Origin: Thermodesulfobacteriota bacterium
GTDB taxonomy: Bacteria > Desulfobacterota > Syntrophobacteria > BM002
NCBI GenBank assembly: GCA_947259475.1
Contig: CAMYLW010000113.1
Location: 1 to 6,065 of the forward strand
DNA: 6,065 nt
Direction: 5' to 3'
A program made the translations under genes and the position numbers. Below the pieces are notes generated by a model. It was given only the letters and a program-made list of their open reading frames with translations. It was not told where the DNA came from and made no database searches. Below are positions 1 to 5,535 of the stretch, in pieces. Position 1 is the first letter of the stretch; each line of letters opens with the position of its first letter.

Positions 1-43
1 GATCGCAAACCTGGGCTCTAGTGCCTGCCCCTGGATGATCTAT

Positions 44-126
44 GATTTGCGATTGTAGACTGCAGATCGAGGTTTATGCATCTCTTCCTGCGAAGTTCTG
101 AGTTTTTAAATCTAAAATCTCAAATC
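44..126. repeat. AT-rich degenerate palindrome (intergenic element copy 1)
   Basis: Two 18-bp arms face each other: 44-61 (GATTTGCGATTGTAGACT) and 109-126 (AATCTAAAATCTCAAATC). They pair at 15 of 18 positions around a 47-bp centre. The right arm continues to about 136 with another TCCAAT unit. The element sits just downstream of the minus-strand 127-residue gene. It shares its vocabulary (AATCTCAAAT, GATTTNAGATT) with elements near 3448-3507 and 5329-5393, so the three look like members of one dispersed family. The remaining bases of 1-137 show no supportable gene. Confidence 0.6.
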
Positions 127-137
127 TCCAATCCGCT

Positions 138-521
138 TTACTCTTCTGGTGGTGGGGGGAATAGCTTACTGGCGATGTCTATTCTCTTTTCGTTGCCATA
201 CTTGCGGTCAAATTCTTCTGGGGCATCCTTCCAGAGAATGGAGTTGTGGGCAGCGGCCTGAATGACGCTTTCCAGACTTACGGTGTGATCCACAGAGCAA
301 GGATCTCTCGTTTCTAGAGTTTTGGTATCCCCAATAATGTCACCACTTTCGTCAAAGGGACGTAGCACTATACAGCCACAATCAAGATAGGTTAGAGTGG
401 TCCCGATTGCTGCTGCTTCCTTCTCATACAATTCGCTGGTACTGCTTGCTATGGCCTCACCATGGACTTCCGCCAAATCAGCGGCTATTTTAGCCCGTTC
501 CTCGCTCGTCAGTTCCTTCAT
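138..521 (-). CDS. Hypothetical protein, 127 aa, CxC-containing
   Basis: I do not recognise the family. The protein is small, soluble and acidic, with no signal peptide or membrane segment. An N-terminal helical stretch (residues about 1-37, rich in Glu, Ala and Lys) leads to a probable beta strand with a Cys-Gly-Cys pair (C48, C50), then a third Cys (C75) and H79. The protein ends in a proline run (FPPPPEE). The Cys/His set could bind a metal, but no classical zinc-ribbon spacing is visible. The start is an ATG with AGGAG six bases upstream. It begins 31 bp after the aldolase stop on the same strand, so the two are probably co-transcribed. That neighbour is the only clue to function. The reading frame is well supported; the role is unknown. 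Confidence 0.8.
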   Translation of the reverse strand: MKELTSEERAKIAADLAEVHGEAIASSTSELYEKEAAAIGTTLTYLDCGCIVLRPFDESGDIIGDTKTLETRDPCSVDHTVSLESVIQAAAHNSILWKDAPEEFDRKYGNEKRIDIASKLFPPPPEE

Positions 522-552
522 TTCCCTCTCCTGTAATCCGGATCAACACTCT

Positions 553-1197
553 TTACCCTAACGTTGCATACCACTTGAGTTTTTCTGCCACGGCCTTCAT
601 TTCACTAGCAGAGATGATGACTGGCTCGCCGATACATTTGCTGCGATAATAAATTTCTGCACAAAATTCTATAATTTCTGTGAGATCAAAAGCAAAAGGC
701 AAATCTTTTCCACCTGCCAACAGACCATGATTTGCGAGCAGCACCGCCTTTCTATCCTTCATGGCCTCGAAAGCGCTTCGAGCTAATTCTTCTGATCCGA
801 AGGTGGCGTATTGAGCACACTTTACCTCACTTCCGGCAAATGCCACCAGATAGTGAACTGGCGGCAAGTCCCAGTTGAGACAGGAAAGGGTGGTGGCGTA
901 TCTGGAATGTACGTGAACCAGAGCATTGATATCTTTCCGTTGCTGATAAAATATTCTATGCATTGGTAGTTCGCTTGAAGGCTCTCGCTTACCTTCCACC
1001 CTTTCTCCATCAACCTGTAGCACAACAATATCTTCGGGCCTGCTTTCGAAGTAGTCGAGTCCGGCAGGGGTAATGGCAAGGAGTCCCTTCTCACGATTGA
1101 AGATACTCAAATTCCCTCCAGTTCCAGTGGTAAGTCTGTGGCTTATCAGTTTCTTACCGTATGCAACCAGAAGCTCTCGCTCTCTCTCCAGAAGCAT
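553..1197 (-). CDS. Class II aldolase, L-fuculose-phosphate aldolase type
   Basis: This is a zinc-dependent class II aldolase/adducin-fold enzyme of 214 residues, close to the 215 of E. coli FucA. From the ATG at 1197, visible signatures are the phosphate-binding GTGGN loop (25-29), the SSE catalytic glutamate (E76), the HVH zinc ligands (H95, H97) and the third zinc ligand in ANHGLL (H157). Their spacing matches E73, H92, H94 and H155 of FucA. Family members cleave sugar 1-phosphates to dihydroxyacetone phosphate and an aldehyde. Related enzymes act on 5-deoxyribulose-1-phosphate in 5'-deoxyadenosine salvage, or dehydrate methylthioribulose-1-phosphate (MtnB). No kinase, isomerase or transporter lies nearby, so the substrate is open. 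A GTG at 1203 would add two residues, but it lies inside the Shine-Dalgarno, so ATG is preferred. It is probably the first gene of a two-gene operon. Confidence 0.93.
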   Translation of the reverse strand: MLLERERELLVAYGKKLISHRLTTGTGGNLSIFNREKGLLAITPAGLDYFESRPEDIVVLQVDGERVEGKREPSSELPMHRIFYQQRKDINALVHVHSRYATTLSCLNWDLPPVHYLVAFAGSEVKCAQYATFGSEELARSAFEAMKDRKAVLLANHGLLAGGKDLPFAFDLTEIIEFCAEIYYRSKCIGEPVIISASEMKAVAEKLKWYATLG

Positions 1198-1199
1198 AG

Positions 1200-1206
1200 T
1201 CACCTC
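1200..1206 (-). promoter_or_regulatory. Shine-Dalgarno that decides the aldolase start
   Basis: On the minus strand GAGGTGA, a 7-base match to the anti-SD sequence, is followed by CT and then ATG at 1197. The GTG at 1203-1201 is part of this SD and has no SD of its own at a usable distance. Confidence 0.75.
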
Positions 1207-1254
1207 TCATTGGCTATCAAGTAAGTGCTAACACGCAGCCCGTAGCTGGCGAGA

Positions 1255-1284
1255 AGCATACTTTTGCGGAACCTCAAAAGTCAA
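1255..1284 (-). promoter_or_regulatory. Sigma70-like promoter for the aldolase operon
   Basis: Reading the minus strand, TTGACT (1284-1279, 5 of 6 to consensus) is followed after 18 bp by TATGCT (1260-1255, 4 of 6). The predicted transcript would have a leader of about 50 nt before the ATG at 1197. The -35 box lies five bases from the left 14-bp direct repeat that flanks the MITE-like element. This is a prediction from sequence only. Confidence 0.5.
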
Positions 1285-1288
1285 CCCT

Positions 1289-1302
1289 GGCGAATTCTCA
1301 TA
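1289..1302. repeat. 14-bp direct repeat, left copy
   Basis: GGCGAATTCTCATA is repeated perfectly at 1495-1508, 206 bp away. The two copies bracket the palindromic element 1307-1496, and the right copy shares its first GG with the end of that element's inverted repeat. They may be a long target duplication or part of the element itself. Confidence 0.7.
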
Positions 1303-1306
1303 AACA

Positions 1307-1496
1307 CCTATTTATTTAGCTCCGCAGGATAACTACATGTCCCCTTTTCCCTCAAGACAAGGTGTCGCAATTCGTCACTTTCACTGGATTCCGGATCTCG
1401 CTCCGCGAAGCGGAGCTCGTCCAGAATGACGGGTTCGGCGAATTGTGACATAGATTCCAAGGGGAGAGGAGATTTTTTCGGAGCTAAGTTAATAGG
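1307..1496. mobile_element. MITE-like nested palindromic element, 190 bp
   Basis: Three nested inverted-repeat pairs share roughly one centre. Outer terminal repeats at 1307-1324 and 1479-1496 match at 16 of 18 bases (CCTATTTATTTAGCTCCG against CCTATTAACTTAGCTCCG). A middle pair at 1362-1374 and 1439-1451 matches at 11 of 13. The core hairpin GCTCCGC-GAA-GCGGAGC (1400-1416) is perfect. The core lies inside an ATTCCGGA...TCCAGAAT palindrome (about 1382-1430), which resembles the GTCATTCCGGA...TCCGGAATCCAG repeats dispersed in many proteobacterial genomes (recalled, not searched). There is no internal coding frame, so it would be non-autonomous. No transposase is in the window. Mobility is inferred from architecture alone. 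Confidence 0.6.
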
Positions 1497-1508
1497 CGAA
1501 TTCTCATA
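1495..1508. repeat. 14-bp direct repeat, right copy
   Basis: This is a perfect second copy of GGCGAATTCTCATA (first at 1289-1302). It begins within the last two bases of the element's right inverted repeat and runs directly into a TATAAT sequence. Confidence 0.7.
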
Positions 1509-1514
1509 TATAAT
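1509..1514 (+). promoter_or_regulatory. Possible -10 box for the glycosyltransferase unit
   Basis: A perfect TATAAT lies 108 bp upstream of the GTG start. No good -35 sits 16-18 bp before it: the position holds AAGTTA, inside the element's right inverted repeat. If it is used, the promoter is weak or activator-dependent, and the inserted element would supply its upstream half. Confidence 0.35.
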
Positions 1515-1622
1515 GGGTGAAGAGAAGGAAGTTATGGTTTACTTTTAGGCCCTGATGGTGTAATAAGGCGGAGGCAGGCAATAATTTGTAATTACTATGT
1601 TTTTGGGATAGGAACGTTAGCC

Positions 1623-2846
1623 GTGAATGACATATCTATGCTTGCATTTGAGGAGAATCCCGAGCAGGTGGAGCAGGCTGATTGGGTGGTCGGCATACCC
1701 TCGCACAACAACGCTGACAGCATCACTCATCCAACGGCGCAGGCCGCGAAAGGACTGCTGGATCATTTTGGTGATAAGAATTCGGTGGTTATCAACTGTG
1801 ACAACCACTCAGAGGATGGAACGAAGGAAGCGTTTTTACAGACTCCCAGCGAGATTCCCAAGATCTACCTGTCGACACCTCCAGGAGTAGTAGGCCGCGG
1901 CTATAGCCTGAGAAACCTAATAGTCAAAGCAGTAGAACTTCAGGCCCAAGCGGTGATAGTGCTAGACGCTGATATAGAGAGCATTACACCCCAGTGGATC
2001 AAGAATCTCGGGGAGCCCATTTCCGCCGGCTTCGGTTTTGTTGCCCCTCTCTACGTGAGACACAAGTACGATGGTGCAGTTGCCAATGGGATTGTTTATC
2101 CACTGACCCGAGCCCTTTATGGTCGTCGAGTCAGACAACCAATTGGTGGTGATTTTGCCTTTGCCGTAAATCTGGCCGAGACCTATCTCAACCATCCCAG
2201 TTGGAATGATATGGTAGGTCAATTTGGTGTCGACCTCTGGATGACTACCCTGGCTATTTGTCAAGGTATTCCCATCTGTCAGTCCTTTTTAGGGAAACCA
2301 AAAATCTACCGAAACGACAGAAACATCGTGCCTTCTGGACCGGTTTTTTCTCAGATCGTGGGTACTCTGTTGAACCTTATGATACATTTTCAGGATTTAT
2401 GGGGAAGGGTGAAGTGGAGCAAGCCGACAGCAATTTACGGTTTCGGCATGGGCGAAGTAGAGACACCCACGTCCCTCGACATTGCGGATGATGAGCTTCA
2501 CCAAGTTTTTATCCAGGGCTTTGCCCAGTATAAGCAGCTCTGGGAGAGCTTTCTGGAGAATAACATCTACAATAAATTGGAAGAGATCAGGGAGCTTCCT
2601 CTGGACCACTTCAGCTTTCCTTCGGAAATATGGGCTCGTATTCTTTACAGTTATTCAGCTGCTTACAAGAACGAGGTGGTGGAGCGCGAATCTCTATTGC
2701 AATCACTTATGCCTCTCTTTGTAGGCAAGACCCTGTCGTATGCAAAAAAAACGGAAAGAATGTCAATTCAACAGGCTGAGGAATACATTGAAAACGAATG
2801 CATGATCTTCGAGGAAGCGAAGCCTTATCTGCTCAATAAATGGTAA
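1623..2846 (+). CDS. Glycosyltransferase, mannosylglycerate synthase-like (GT78/GT2 fold)
   Basis: This is a GT-A fold glycosyltransferase of 407 residues; Rhodothermus mannosylglycerate synthase has 397. In order: nucleotide-sugar-binding start VVGIPSHNN (22-30); GRG loop (91-93) where the synthase has GKG; DxD motif D115-A-D117 in VLDADIESITPQWI, parallel to FYDADITSFGPDWI; QPIGGDF (172-178) parallel to QPLGGEL; GVDLW (202-206) with D204 at the synthase catalytic-region D192; and an all-helical C-terminal third. Family members transfer a hexose from a GDP- or UDP-sugar to glycerate or a related small acceptor, giving compatible solutes or precursors. The metal-ligand His (H217 in the synthase) aligns without gaps to Y229. 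The enzyme is cytosolic, with no membrane segment. Start is GTG with AGGA nine bases upstream; ATG at 1638 is an alternative. A receiver gene follows 64 bp later. Fold is secure; donor and acceptor are not. Confidence 0.85.
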   Translation: MNDISMLAFEENPEQVEQADWVVGIPSHNNADSITHPTAQAAKGLLDHFGDKNSVVINCDNHSEDGTKEAFLQTPSEIPKIYLSTPPGVVGRGYSLRNLIVKAVELQAQAVIVLDADIESITPQWIKNLGEPISAGFGFVAPLYVRHKYDGAVANGIVYPLTRALYGRRVRQPIGGDFAFAVNLAETYLNHPSWNDMVGQFGVDLWMTTLAICQGIPICQSFLGKPKIYRNDRNIVPSGPVFSQIVGTLLNLMIHFQDLWGRVKWSKPTAIYGFGMGEVETPTSLDIADDELHQVFIQGFAQYKQLWESFLENNIYNKLEEIRELPLDHFSFPSEIWARILYSYSAAYKNEVVERESLLQSLMPLFVGKTLSYAKKTERMSIQQAEEYIENECMIFEEAKPYLLNKW

Positions 2847-2897
2847 CCCCTTGATTGTATGACTCACGACTCAACGAAAGAAAGCTTCCTGCAGTTT

Positions 2898-2903
2898 GGA
2901 GGG
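2898..2903 (+). promoter_or_regulatory. Shine-Dalgarno that decides the receiver start
   Basis: GGAGGG stands seven bases before the ATG at 2911. An in-frame TTG at 2896 overlaps this SD and would add five residues ahead of the conserved MAKILVVDDE start, so it is rejected as the start. Confidence 0.8.
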
Positions 2904-2910
2904 AAATACT

Positions 2911-3276
2911 ATGGCTAAGATCCTGGTTGTTGATGACGAAGAGCACATCCGCTTGCTCTACTCCGAGGAACTAAAAGAAGAGGGCTACGATGTCATCACC
3001 GCGGAAGGTGGGCATGGGCTGCTAGAACGCATTGAACAGGACAAGCCCGACCTTGTAGTCTTGGACATAAAGATGGTGGACTACGATGGTTTAGATCTCT
3101 TACAAGATATCCGCAATAAATTTTACGACTTGCCCGTAATACTTTCCACTGCTTACGATACCTTCAAAGAGGACATGAAATCCATTGCCGCCGATTTCTA
3201 TGTGGTGAAATCTTTTGATCTCACTGAACTGAAAAAGAAAATCCACATGGCTCTGGAAGCAAGCGACGGATCCTGA
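2911..3276 (+). CDS. Stand-alone response regulator receiver domain (CheY-like)
   Basis: This is a single receiver domain of 121 residues with no output domain. It has the acidic pair D8-D9 in ILVVDDE, phospho-acceptor D52 (VVLDIKM), the switch Ser/Thr S79-T80 (VILSTAY) and conserved Lys K100. The usual Lys-Pro dipeptide is Lys-Ser here (VVKSFDLTEL, 98-107). The family receives phosphate from a histidine kinase and acts by binding a partner protein. No kinase, phosphotransferase or motility gene is in the window, so the partner is unknown. It begins 64 bp after the glycosyltransferase on the same strand, with no convincing promoter or terminator between, so co-transcription is possible. The start is fixed by a strong GGAGGG. 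It is cytosolic. Confidence 0.93.
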   Translation: MAKILVVDDEEHIRLLYSEELKEEGYDVITAEGGHGLLERIEQDKPDLVVLDIKMVDYDGLDLLQDIRNKFYDLPVILSTAYDTFKEDMKSIAADFYVVKSFDLTELKKKIHMALEASDGS

Positions 3277-3447
3277 GAGAATTGTTCTCGCCTCTACTTG
3301 TAAATCAAGCAAACAGACCCCTCCCACTCCTAGAAAACCTGGTCCTCAGGGCTAGGTCAAGATCCCGCATTGCGAGGGTCAGAGTTGCATGGCTTTGCTG
3401 GTAAAGATGGCGAGCTGTTTTGGTGTACTAGAGTGCTAGAGTCCATG

Positions 3448-3507
3448 AAATCCCAAATTCCAAACCTATTTTTTGTTTTGGTTATTGAATATTGGAATTT
3501 GAGATTT
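3448..3507. repeat. AT-rich degenerate palindrome (intergenic element copy 2)
   Basis: Left arm 3448-3463 (AAATCCCAAATTCCAA) pairs with right arm 3492-3507 (TTGGAATTTGAGATTT) at 15 of 16 bases around a T-rich 28-bp centre. A looser repeat of the same words (AATTTGG, TTGAAATTTGATATTT) continues to about 3541. It shares AAATCTCAAAT with copy 1. It lies between two convergent genes, where it could also slow transcription from both sides. Confidence 0.65.
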
Positions 3508-3590
3508 GTTTGTAATTTGGTGCTTGAAATTTGATATTTTGCAGCGCTCCATCAATCCAGTAGACTGCCGTAAGAGGGGAAAGACCATTG

Positions 3591-3633
3591 AAGCCCCCCT
3601 GGGGGTGGCTTAGAGCCGGGGCCCAGGTCCCGG
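3591..3633. terminator. Pair of GC-rich hairpins between convergent genes
   Basis: Hairpin one (3591-3611) pairs AAGCC with GGCTT and CCC with GGG, with one mismatch and a 3-base loop. Hairpin two (3616-3633) pairs CCGGG with CCCGG over an 8-base loop. On the minus strand they start five bases after the lipoprotein stop, a fitting place for termination, but no T-run follows. On the plus strand hairpin two is followed by ATTCTTT, a weak T-tract. They could act in both directions; termination is inferred from position only. Confidence 0.35.
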
Positions 3634-3638
3634 ATTCT

Positions 3639-4133
3639 TTACTGGCTGAGAATGAGTTCGGCAATTACGTCGGCACAATACTCAGCAAATTTCTCGTCGT
3701 CCTTTACCATGACATCTTCACCATTCTTAACTTCAATTTCAGCCAAACGATTATGTTCCCAATCAGAAATGGTAATGTTGAGAGTTACATATTGTTCCCA
3801 TCGACATTCAGCACCAGCGCGAATCAATCCAATTGTTGGCTTTAATTCTTCTACCAAATTGATTTTGTGTTTGGTGGTAAGATAGAAGGCTATATCATCG
3901 CGTAATTTAACGTCACATTGTAGAAGTACGGATTTCTTCGATTTTGTTTTACCTGACTCTTCACTATCCAAGGCTTTTTCGAATATCGCCATCTCATCAG
4001 TAAGACAAAGATGCCACCCGGTAATTGTTTTTATTTTGTCAGAGTTAAGTTTCGATATCTCGTGGCTGGCACAGCCAAAAACCAAAAACACAGAAATGAG
4101 TCCAATCAAAACAACTTTACTGTAACTTCCCAT
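3639..4133 (-). CDS. Putative lipoprotein, 164 aa, downstream of lptG
   Basis: The N-terminus is a lipoprotein signal: a hydrophobic run (residues 7-19) ending in LVFGC with the lipidation Cys at C21, followed by Ala-Ser. Residue +2 is not Asp, so by the usual rule outer-membrane sorting is expected. The mature part (about 144 residues) has four more cysteines (C43, C73, C110, C153), enough for two disulfides in the periplasm. It also has a Lys/Ser-rich linker (61-68) and a C-terminal beta-strand/helix portion (YVTLNITISDW, 115-125). I do not recognise the family. The gene follows lptG by 14 bp, with its SD (GGAG, eight bases before ATG) in the gap, so they are almost certainly one operon. 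The DNA looks more AT-rich than its neighbours, which may mean later acquisition. Envelope location is well supported; function is unknown. Confidence 0.85.
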   Translation of the reverse strand: MGSYSKVVLIGLISVFLVFGCASHEISKLNSDKIKTITGWHLCLTDEMAIFEKALDSEESGKTKSKKSVLLQCDVKLRDDIAFYLTTKHKINLVEELKPTIGLIRAGAECRWEQYVTLNITISDWEHNRLAEIEVKNGEDVMVKDDEKFAEYCADVIAELILSQ

Positions 4134-4147
4134 CTCTATGCTCCGCT

Positions 4148-5227
4148 CTAGTGCCTTGCATGCATAAAGAGAAAGATGCTGGCAATGCCGAAGAAAATAT
4201 TGGGTATCCAGGCGGCCAGCAGTGGTTGCAGGTTGCCGGTGTAGCCAATACGGAGAACGAACTGAAAAATGAGCAAATAGATGAACGCCAGGGCAACACT
4301 TAAGGCAACTCCCACCGCAATTCCACCGTGTTTACCTTGGTAAAGAGCAACACCAATGCCCAGGAGTGCCATAATGAACGATGTGAAGGGAAAAGCGATT
4401 TTGGCGTGGAAGTCCACCTGGTAACGGGTAGCATCGTATCCCTCGCTTTGTATTTTTGTAACATAGCGGCCAAGCTCACCGAGGGTCATCTCCTCAGGGG
4501 CTTTCTCGAGGTGCTGAAAATCCTGCGGACGTTCTTTTAACTGGAAGCGACGGCGCTCAAACCGCTCCATGGAATAGCCGCCATCCGCTGTCCGGTTGAT
4601 GAATATCCCATCTGAAAATATCCAATTCTGCCCGTCCCACTCACCCCTCCTGGCATCTATTCGTTTGAGCACGTGGAAGGAGCGATCAAACATATGGATT
4701 GTAACCCCCTCTAATACCTTGCGTTTTGGGTGTAGTACGCGAATATTGTAAAGTGTTTGATCGCTTTTGTACCATATCTTCTCCTGAAAAAAGCTACTTG
4801 GAGCCGGTCGATTCCTGACCTGGACATTCCATATATAGTTTGCGCGACTGCTAGTCAGCGGCACCACATATTCGGCAAGGGTAAAATCCGTCAGACTCAA
4901 CAGCAGAGCAAGAGTCAATATTGGTCCGACAACCAAAGCAGGGCTGACGCCTCCAGCCTTCAAGGCCAGGAGTTCATTGCTGCGAGCCATCAAACCCAGG
5001 CTAATAAGAGTACCCATGAGAACACCCATGGGAATACCCTGTTGCACGATGAGCGGGAGCTTCAGCAGGAAGTATTGCAGTGCTAAGGACAGGGGGAGTT
5101 TCGCCTCCAGGAAATCATCTATCCGTTCAAAGAAATCGATTACCAGGTACAAGGCAATAACGACTCCCAGGCAGATAGCAATGATCTTGATGAGTTCTAA
5201 AATTATGTAGCGACTGATAACCCGCAT
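4148..5227 (-). CDS. lptG: LPS export ABC transporter permease LptG (YjgP/YjgQ family)
   Basis: LptG is one of two integral-membrane subunits of the LptB2FG ABC transporter, which extracts lipopolysaccharide from the inner membrane and feeds it to LptC and the periplasmic bridge. The 359 residues match the family's usual size. The expected layout is visible: membrane helices at about 10-30, 56-80 and 98-118, a periplasmic beta-jellyroll domain (about 130-260), then helices at about 276-296, 302-324 and 334-355. The cytoplasmic segment RSNELLALKAGGVS (82-95) is the family's coupling-helix region, contacting the LptB ATPase. The C-terminal half carries the typical PFTSFIMALLGIGVAL. LptF is the paralogous alternative, but length and helix pattern suit LptG. 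No lptF precedes it, and only a weak SD (GAG) is seen before the ATG. It is followed by the lipoprotein in the same operon. Confidence 0.93.
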   Translation of the reverse strand: MRVISRYIILELIKIIAICLGVVIALYLVIDFFERIDDFLEAKLPLSLALQYFLLKLPLIVQQGIPMGVLMGTLISLGLMARSNELLALKAGGVSPALVVGPILTLALLLSLTDFTLAEYVVPLTSSRANYIWNVQVRNRPAPSSFFQEKIWYKSDQTLYNIRVLHPKRKVLEGVTIHMFDRSFHVLKRIDARRGEWDGQNWIFSDGIFINRTADGGYSMERFERRRFQLKERPQDFQHLEKAPEEMTLGELGRYVTKIQSEGYDATRYQVDFHAKIAFPFTSFIMALLGIGVALYQGKHGGIAVGVALSVALAFIYLLIFQFVLRIGYTGNLQPLLAAWIPNIFFGIASIFLFMHARH

Positions 5228-5328
5228 GGCAATTACTCGCTCGAGTCCTTGAATACCAAGGGCATGGGGCGTGGTCGGATCTAGAAATCTTTTTCCAAAT
5301 AAGTGTTAGGGAGAACTGGAGCAAGGGC

Positions 5329-5393
5329 GATTTAAGATTCAAGAAGGTTGAAAAGAGCAACATATAATATCCCGCAATCTAAAATCTTAAATC
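5329..5393. repeat. AT-rich degenerate palindrome (intergenic element copy 3)
   Basis: GATTTAAGATT (5329-5339) and AATCTTAAATC (5383-5393) form a perfect 11-bp inverted repeat, extended to 14 of 16 bases at 5329-5344 and 5378-5393. The centre contains CATATAATAT. The arm words match those of copy 1 (GATTTNAGATT, TCTAAAATCT). It is located upstream of lptG. Confidence 0.6.
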
Positions 5394-5535
5394 TGCATTC
5401 TGAAATCATCCAAGCTCCATTACTGCTGAGCCCCTTTGATACTGAAACGTCAGGGGTCGAGGTTTGGTGAGTGTAACGAATGCATGGTGGTTTGTAAATG
5501 GAGTTTTCAGGCGGGTATCTGCAAACTAAAATCGC

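Larger units (their letters stand above)
1198..1622. other. Divergent intergenic region, 425 bp
   Basis: This is the spacer between the divergent aldolase and glycosyltransferase genes. It holds the aldolase SD and promoter, a 14-bp direct repeat pair, a nested-palindrome element and a perfect TATAAT. I see no supportable reading frame and no tRNA-like or riboswitch-like fold. The stretch 1520-1622 would be the leader of the plus-strand genes and shows no obvious structure. Confidence 0.7.
3277..3638. other. Convergent intergenic region, 362 bp
   Basis: This spacer lies between the 3' ends of the receiver and lipoprotein genes. A 5-bp hairpin, GAGAA-TTG-TTCTC (3277-3289), directly follows the receiver stop but lacks a T-run. 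The AT-rich palindrome (3448-3507) and two GC-rich hairpins (3591-3633) follow. CTAGAGT occurs twice at about 3428-3441. The part 3291-3447 shows nothing I can support, and no reading frame in it looks real. Confidence 0.6.

Noticed and set aside
15..26. GCTCTAGTGCCT shared with 4145-4156 at the 3' end of lptG
   Set aside because: A 12-base match without matching flanks; no structure or function follows and it may be chance.
1..43. Possible gene on the minus strand leaving the left edge
   Set aside because: Some frames are open for a few codons, but no start codon with an SD is visible and a stop lies close upstream; too short to support.
1370..1440. tRNA or riboswitch in the palindromic spacer
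   Set aside because: The fold is a simple long hairpin without cloverleaf arms, CCA end or known ligand-binding consensus.
1617..1808. Minus-strand frame opposite the start of the glycosyltransferase
   Set aside because: It is a shadow of a well-supported gene, with no family features and no SD; the glycosyltransferase motifs lie on the plus strand.
3277..3289. Hairpin GAGAA-TTG-TTCTC directly after the receiver stop, as a terminator
   Set aside because: The stem is only five pairs, AT-containing, and no T-run follows.
3448..3541. CRISPR-like or tandem array in the AT-rich repeat region
   Set aside because: The units are degenerate, inverted rather than direct, and not separated by equal-length spacers; no cas gene is present.
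5127..5363. Minus-strand 78-residue frame upstream of and overlapping lptG, considered as a remnant of lptF
   Set aside because: The translation has no LptF-like hydrophobic pattern or motifs, it overlaps lptG out of frame, and a TAG interrupts the frame that would end nearest to lptG.
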